Shown here: positions 36,339 to 41,074 of the stretch, piece by piece
Layout: each line of letters begins with the position of its first letter
Numbering within the stretch: position 1 is the stretch's first letter
Assembly (NCBI GenBank): GCA_903854535.1
Contig: CAINWR010000027.1
Span: forward strand, 1 to 41,074
Direction of reading: 5' to 3'
Length of the DNA stretch: 41,074 nucleotides
From: Candidatus Staskawiczbacteria bacterium
GTDB lineage: Bacteria > Patescibacteriota > Minisyncoccia > Minisyncoccales > Staskawiczbacteraceae
Notes under the pieces: generated by a model
Seen by the model: only the letters and a program-made list of their open reading frames with translations
The model's database searches: none
Told to the model about the DNA's origin: nothing
Made by a program: the position numbers and the translations under genes

Positions 36339-37865
36339 ATGACTTCATCGAAAATATTATTTTTAATTGGCATTTCTTTTATTGGAGGAGTGTTTTTAAG
36401 TTCAATTTTTGCAATACCTCAAATAATTATTTGGGCTTTTTTATTGATAGGAATTTTGTTAATTATTTTTTCTTTTTATAAAAAGATATTTATAATTTTG
36501 GGATTTTGTTTATTAATATTTTGCTTGGGTATTTTAAGATATCAAATATCTATATTTAATATAGAAAATAATGATTTAATCCAGTTAAATGATAAGCAAG
36601 ATGAAATAACTTTAAATGGGACAGTAGTTAAAGAACCAGATAATAGAGATAAAGTTCAGAGATTAAAAGTAAAAGTTGATAATTTTGGTGGCTTAGTTTT
36701 AATAACAAAAAATAGATATCCAGAATATAATTATTTAGATAAAATTGAAATTACAGGTAAGCTTAAAACACCAGCTGATTTTGGAGATTTTAATTATAAA
36801 AATTATTTATTAAAAGATGGAGTTTATTCTGTGATGGATTTTCCCAAGACAGAACTAATTTCTAGATTCGCTTCAAGTAGCTTTGGCCAATTAGGGTTTG
36901 AAAAAGTTTTATTTGTAAAACAAAAATTACGAGAATCTATAAGGCAAATATATTTACCTCCAGAAAGTTTGGTTATAGAAGGCACAATTTTGGGTGATTC
37001 TAGTGCTTTGACTCAAGAACTAAAAGATCAATTAAATATCACAGGACTTCGTCATATTATAGCAGTGTCTGGAACTCATATAATTATTTTATCTTCTATA
37101 TTGATGTATTTGTTTTTATTTTTGGGGTTTTGGAGGGGGCAAGCTTTTTATGGATCTATTGCATTTATTTGGCTTTATATATTACTTACTGGGCTTCCAG
37201 CTTCAGGGATTAGAGCTGGAATTATGGCAACTTTGTTTTTATTTGCTCAGAAAATAGGCAGAAATGCTGGAGGAGAAAGAATAATAGTAATGTCCTGTGC
37301 TTTAATGCTTTTAATAAATCCTTTGCTTTTATTTTATGATATTGGTTTTCAATTATCATTTTTAGCTGTTTTGGGTTTAATTTATTTACAAAAACCAATT
37401 AATGAATTTTTAAAATTTATAGTAAGTTTTATAAAAAATAAAATAAATAAAGCAAAAAAACCTCAAAAAGAAAATGAGAAATTAGATAGTATTTTTAATA
37501 TGGTTTCTGCCACATTATCAGCTCAGATTTTTACAATTCCAATTATGCTGTATAATTTTGGCAATATTTCCTTTATAGCCCCTATAACAAATATTTTGGT
37601 TTTACCTATAGTAGAATATTTAATGATTTTTGGATTTTTATCTTCAATAATTGGCATATTTTCAGAATTTTTGGGATTTATAATTTCAATTCCTAGTTAT
37701 TTTTTAATTATTTATTTTTTAAAAATTTTAGAAATATTTTCGCAAGCTTGGGCAATGAAAGTTTTTGAAAATGTGCATTGGATTTGGCTTATAATTTTAT
37801 ATTTGATTATTATAATTTTTGTAGCTTGGGTAAAAAAGAAAGAAAGAGAAAATAGATTTTATTAA
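36339..37865 (+). CDS. comEC: ComEC/Rec2-family competence protein
   Basis: GLRHIIAVSGTHIIILSSILM; GLPASGIRAGIMATLFLFA; YDIGFQLSFLAVLGLIY. Confidence 0.9.
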   Translation: MTSSKILFLIGISFIGGVFLSSIFAIPQIIIWAFLLIGILLIIFSFYKKIFIILGFCLLIFCLGILRYQISIFNIENNDLIQLNDKQDEITLNGTVVKEPDNRDKVQRLKVKVDNFGGLVLITKNRYPEYNYLDKIEITGKLKTPADFGDFNYKNYLLKDGVYSVMDFPKTELISRFASSSFGQLGFEKVLFVKQKLRESIRQIYLPPESLVIEGTILGDSSALTQELKDQLNITGLRHIIAVSGTHIIILSSILMYLFLFLGFWRGQAFYGSIAFIWLYILLTGLPASGIRAGIMATLFLFAQKIGRNAGGERIIVMSCALMLLINPLLLFYDIGFQLSFLAVLGLIYLQKPINEFLKFIVSFIKNKINKAKKPQKENEKLDSIFNMVSATLSAQIFTIPIMLYNFGNISFIAPITNILVLPIVEYLMIFGFLSSIIGIFSEFLGFIISIPSYFLIIYFLKILEIFSQAWAMKVFENVHWIWLIILYLIIIIFVAWVKKKERENRFY

Positions 37866-37868
37866 ATA

Positions 37869-37905
37869 AAAAAGCCCCGACTCGCACATGGCGTGCCGGT
37901 GGCTT
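37869..37905 (-). terminator. Terminator of cassette G
   Basis: AGCC..GCAC-GCCAT-GTGC..GGGCTTTTTT on the minus strand with internal loops. Confidence 0.6.
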
Positions 37906-37941
37906 GGTTTGCATCTTGGTGACAGATTGTCTCCGCAACGC

Positions 37942-38538
37942 CTAGTCGATTTTGACCACTTCTGGGTTAGGGTTGACTAGACCCTTCTCCTTGTCCGTGA
38001 AGCTGAAATACAACATCACGAGTTCCAGCTCCGGAGTTCTCTTGGCAAAGAACTCTTTGATCGCAGGAAAATCCTTTTTCCCTTGGTGCGGGTCTGTGAA
38101 TCCGTAGTGCTTGATGCAAGCACAATCCTCGTGCTCTGCAACAATAACCATTGTCATTGATGGGGCGGGGTGCTCCAAGATAATGTCTAGGTCGGTTTTT
38201 TCCGCTAGACACTTGCAGTCCATCAGAACTGGGTTTGCCAAGGGATCTGGCCCACCCGGAACGACGATCGGGAAGCACTCTTCCTCCATGAGCCCGTAGC
38301 GTTCCCTGATTTTCTTATACATACACAGGCGCGGGTCGGAGCAGCACACAACGATCGCCCTGACCTTTGGGGATTCGGTTTGTTGTTGCTCTTGAGAGCT
38401 GACTTTCTGGCTCGAGTTTGTCCCAATTGCAATCAGCCAAAATGTTGCTGCGACAATTGCAAGCGCTTGAACCGCATGTAAGATACTTCCCCAGGCTGTT
38501 GGCTCCGGGCCAATTACTAACCTTACCAATTTCTTCAT
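37942..38538 (-). CDS. Membrane-anchored beta-carbonic-anhydrase-like protein (cassette G, gene 2)
   Basis: SD AGAAGGAG before ATG at 38538; N-terminal TM; VVCCSDPRL (CxDxR), VPGGPDPLAN, AEHEDCACIKHYG (HxxC). Confidence 0.72.
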   Translation of the reverse strand: MKKLVRLVIGPEPTAWGSILHAVQALAIVAATFWLIAIGTNSSQKVSSQEQQQTESPKVRAIVVCCSDPRLCMYKKIRERYGLMEEECFPIVVPGGPDPLANPVLMDCKCLAEKTDLDIILEHPAPSMTMVIVAEHEDCACIKHYGFTDPHQGKKDFPAIKEFFAKRTPELELVMLYFSFTDKEKGLVNPNPEVVKID

Positions 38539-38575
38539 CAATCTTCTCCTTCTTGTGAAATTGACCAAACAATGC

Positions 38576-39028
38576 CTAAGTCCACACAATGCCGTTAGCA
38601 AAAAGTTGCTCGAAGGTTTTGTCTTCCCGGAGAAAGTGCGCCGACACTGGTCTGCCGGGAAACATTTCTTCAATGTTCTTTGCAGCAATTACCGTGTCGT
38701 CCATTTTCTCTTGCAAACTGAAATCACATCCCTTGAATCTGGGGAACCTTCCGAGCATTTTGTAAATTCCGCAATCATGTCCAATTATTCGAAAGTTAGG
38801 CTGTGCGAAATTGTCTAATGCAAAGAGAGTGTCTTCCATGATGGCAGCAACTTTCATTGAGAAATACAATGGCCTCGCCAAGGCCGGCACGGTGCCAAAT
38901 AGTCCGATAGGAGCCACAAGTTTGCCTTCTGGCACCAGCAAACGCTTGGCGTATTTCCAAGTGTTAGCTTTTTCGGCGCGCGGATCTGCACACAAAAAAA
39001 AGATGCCGTCTGCTTGTTCGCTTTTCAT
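38576..39028 (-). CDS. Carbonic-anhydrase-like protein with shortened zinc motif (cassette G, gene 1)
   Basis: SD AAGGAG before ATG; FLCADPRAE (CxDxR) and IIGHDCGIYK (HxC). Confidence 0.65.
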   Translation of the reverse strand: MKSEQADGIFFLCADPRAEKANTWKYAKRLLVPEGKLVAPIGLFGTVPALARPLYFSMKVAAIMEDTLFALDNFAQPNFRIIGHDCGIYKMLGRFPRFKGCDFSLQEKMDDTVIAAKNIEEMFPGRPVSAHFLREDKTFEQLFANGIVWT

Positions 39029-39081
39029 TGGTAACTCCTTGTCAAAGAACGATTTTTGTTAGTCAAACGACTTGACTGTAA

Positions 39082-39110
39082 CAGATAAACATTATCATAA
39101 ATTTTGTCAA
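39082..39110 (-). promoter_or_regulatory. Promoter of the carbonic-anhydrase-like pair
   Basis: TTGACA-17-TATCTG on the minus strand. Confidence 0.65.
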
Positions 39111-39152
39111 ATTTCAATGGTGTAACATAATTTTGGGGGTTTTGCACAGCTA

Positions 39153-39181
39153 TTGACTTTAGGCAAGAAAAAAAATAGAAT
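39153..39181 (+). promoter_or_regulatory. Promoter of greA
   Basis: TTGACT-17-TAGAAT. Confidence 0.65.
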
Positions 39182-39262
39182 TAGACAATATCAGATAAGA
39201 TATTTTAAGAAAATTTAAAGAAATTGTTGCTAGAAATAGTATTAAATATATATAAACCTAAA

Positions 39263-39739
39263 ATGGATACAAAAAACTTTTTTCTAACAAAGTCAAAATT
39301 AAAAGAACTTAAAAAAGAGTATGAAGAATTGATTGTTCTAGAAAAGCAAAAATCAAGTGAAGGTGAAGCTCCTAAAATTTTTGAATCTGAAGATTTAAAC
39401 CCTGATTTTGTAAATTTTCAAGATGATTTAAATTTCTTAAGATCTAGAATTGATGATTTAAAAAACGTATTTGAGAACCATATATTAATTAAAAATCCTC
39501 CAAAAGATAAGAAAAATGTAATTGATTTAGGGGCTAAGGTTAAGATTGATATTGATGGGCAAAAAGATGAATTTATGATTGTAGGTACTTTGGAAGCAAA
39601 TCCAATGCTTGGCAAAATTAGTAATGAATCTCCTGTGGGAGCTGCTTTAATAGGTCATAAAGTTGGAGATGAGATAATAGTGCCATCTCCTGTAAAAACA
39701 ATTTATAAAATAAAAAGCATTAAATACGAAATAAGCTAG
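39263..39739 (+). CDS. greA: Transcription elongation factor GreA-like
   Basis: FLTKSKLKELKKEYEELI; NPMLGKISNESPVGAALIGHKVGDEIIV. ORF track extends to 39224. Confidence 0.88.
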   Translation: MDTKNFFLTKSKLKELKKEYEELIVLEKQKSSEGEAPKIFESEDLNPDFVNFQDDLNFLRSRIDDLKNVFENHILIKNPPKDKKNVIDLGAKVKIDIDGQKDEFMIVGTLEANPMLGKISNESPVGAALIGHKVGDEIIVPSPVKTIYKIKSIKYEIS

Positions 39740-39752
39740 TCTTATTAAATTT

Positions 39753-40391
39753 ATGACAAATGTTTTAAAGTTTTTAAATCAAGTTACTAAGCTTAAAGAA
39801 ACTCCAAGGCAAGGTTGGGTTTTGCGTGGAATTAAAAACCCAGAAAGTATCGCAGATCATAGTTTTAGAGTAGCTTTGATGGCTTGGGTGTTAGGTAAAC
39901 AAAAAAATAATCTTAATCTTGAGAAAATTATTAAAATGGCTTTAGCTCATGATTTGTGTGAAGTATATGCTGGAGATATTACTCCTTATGATACAATATT
40001 GCCCAAAGATCCTAAGAAGAGAAAAGAAATGCTCAAAACTTGGCCTAAATTTACAGAATCTCAAAAAAAGAAAATATCTGAAAAAAAATATATTAAAGAA
40101 AAGCAAGGCTTAGAAAAATTAATAAAGGATTTGCCTGCAAACTTAAGTAAAGAGATAAAAGCTTTGTGGCAAGATTATGAAAAAAGATTAAGTCCAGAAA
40201 GTAGATTTTTAAGACAAATAGATAGAGCAGAAAATTTATTACAATCTTTGGAATACTGGCAAAAAAATAAAAATTTACCTCAAAAAGCATGGTGGGTTCA
40301 GGCAAATCAACTTTTTGATGATAAAACAATAATTGATTTTGTAGAACATATGGATAAAGAATTTTACAAAACTCATAAACCAAAACATTAA
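39753..40391 (+). CDS. HD-domain hydrolase (YfbR-like)
   Basis: RGIKNPESIADHSFRVALMAWVL; MALAHDLCEVYAGDITPYD. Confidence 0.86.
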   Translation: MTNVLKFLNQVTKLKETPRQGWVLRGIKNPESIADHSFRVALMAWVLGKQKNNLNLEKIIKMALAHDLCEVYAGDITPYDTILPKDPKKRKEMLKTWPKFTESQKKKISEKKYIKEKQGLEKLIKDLPANLSKEIKALWQDYEKRLSPESRFLRQIDRAENLLQSLEYWQKNKNLPQKAWWVQANQLFDDKTIIDFVEHMDKEFYKTHKPKH

Positions 40392-40405
40392 AAAATAATT
40401 TTAGA

Positions 40406-40430
40406 AAATCTCTGTAAAAGGAGATTTTTT
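40406..40430 (+). terminator. Terminator after the HD gene
   Basis: AAATCTC..GAGATTTTTT. Confidence 0.75.
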
Positions 40431-40431
40431 A

Positions 40432-40460
40432 TTTACATGTTTAAAAATTTCTGATAGTAT
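40432..40460 (+). promoter_or_regulatory. Promoter of cassette H
   Basis: TTTACA-17-TAGTAT. Confidence 0.55.
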
Positions 40461-40510
40461 CTATTTGTCAGTTTGTTGTTCTTTCGAGACTTTATTGTGG
40501 AGAACCTAAG

Positions 40511-40813
40511 ATGGCCAAGAGTAATTTCATTAAATTGGGCAAGGGTAGGTGGGTTAGTGTTTGGATTAGTTCTGTTGGTAAAGACCCTTTACAAGAAATT
40601 GCAAGAGAAACAGGTAGTGTGATCGGATCTAAGGTAAGGTGCTTTTATTGCGACAATAGAAGCGGAAGCGGTTTTGATTTTTTCTGGAGGAAAGATCTTA
40701 ATCCACATGCTGTAGCTGGAGCATTAAACAAGCTAGCTAATATTCTTAAAGCTAAAATTTCATTTGATGATTGCATTGGAGTAATGGGCCACAGAATTGT
40801 AGGGATCAGCTGA
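40511..40813 (+). CDS. Orphan hypothetical protein, 100 aa (cassette H, gene 1)
   Basis: GGAG upstream of ATG; followed by a second SD-led ORF and a terminator. Confidence 0.65.
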   Translation: MAKSNFIKLGKGRWVSVWISSVGKDPLQEIARETGSVIGSKVRCFYCDNRSGSGFDFFWRKDLNPHAVAGALNKLANILKAKISFDDCIGVMGHRIVGIS

Positions 40814-40833
40814 TATTTTAAGGAGTATAGGTT

Positions 40834-41001
40834 ATGGCAGATAAACTAAAAGAAATTGTGATGGAAGCAGATGAAGTCAATGTAATTTTGCGCTTATTGG
40901 AGATTGCACTGATTACGCAGAATTTGAAAGGATTATTCAGTGGAAATGAAAAACAATCTATGAGAAAGGCTTATAAGAAAATTTCTGGCAATGATATTTG
41001 A
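40834..41001 (+). CDS. Orphan 55-aa protein (cassette H, gene 2)
   Basis: SD TTAAGGAG before ATG; MADKLKEIVMEADEVNVILRLLEIALITQNLKGLFSGNEKQSMRKAYKKISGNDI; below the ORF-track cutoff. Confidence 0.65.
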   Translation: MADKLKEIVMEADEVNVILRLLEIALITQNLKGLFSGNEKQSMRKAYKKISGNDI

Positions 41002-41027
41002 TATTGTTGTCAGTTTAAAACTCGCTT

Positions 41028-41050
41028 GAGCTGGGCAACCAGCTCTTTTT
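41028..41050 (+). terminator. Terminator of cassette H
   Basis: GAGCTGG-GCAA-CCAGCTC-TTTTT. Confidence 0.9.
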
Positions 41051-41074
41051 GTTTGCAAAAAGTTTAATTTTAAT

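Noticed and set aside
38111-38299. Multiple overlapping ORFs across 37967-39062 on both strands
   Set aside because: GC-richer DNA gives chance open frames; only the two SD-led minus-strand frames carry recognisable motifs.
40834-41001. Possible alternative genetic code with TGA recoding
   Set aside because: TGA terminates several SD-led ORFs and the tRNA-Gly here has anticodon TCC, not TCA, so nothing in the window supports recoding.

Overview
AT-rich bacterial window whose gene content looks like a Patescibacteria/CPR-type genome (taxonomy is inference). About 28 host-style genes are recognisable: a left-truncated type III restriction subunit next to an AbiEi/AbiEii type IV toxin-antitoxin pair; an exported LCAT-like lipase; lytic transglycosylase; L25; ferredoxin; PfkB-family kinase; MazF/PemK-like protein; PEP synthase; ArsM; trigger factor; ClpP; RNase Y; a MacA/MacB-type export operon; tRNA-Pro and tRNA-Gly; NrdD and an NrdG-like activase; DUF1566, DUF1653 and GrpB proteins; ComEC; GreA; and an HD hydrolase. 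The most unusual layer is a set of visibly GC-richer, mostly small orphan genes dropped singly or in pairs between host genes on either strand. Most have a recognisable promoter, most have a Shine-Dalgarno, and nearly all have an intrinsic terminator. Host genes mostly lack an SD and instead have A/T-only leaders (TTAAAATTAAAA..ATG). Two of the orphan genes share an identical 16-nt sequence over the -35 box. One pair encodes tandem divergent beta-carbonic-anhydrase-like proteins, one of which has a shortened His-x-Cys zinc motif. Other points of interest are a near-perfect promoter driving a short terminator-ended non-coding transcript antisense to the 3' end of a MazF-like gene, divergent promoters sharing one -35 palindrome, short hairpin repeats that also sit in-frame inside coding sequence, and heptamer-based tandem repeats at gene borders and inside genes. 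No searches or computations were run; family calls come from motif recognition.
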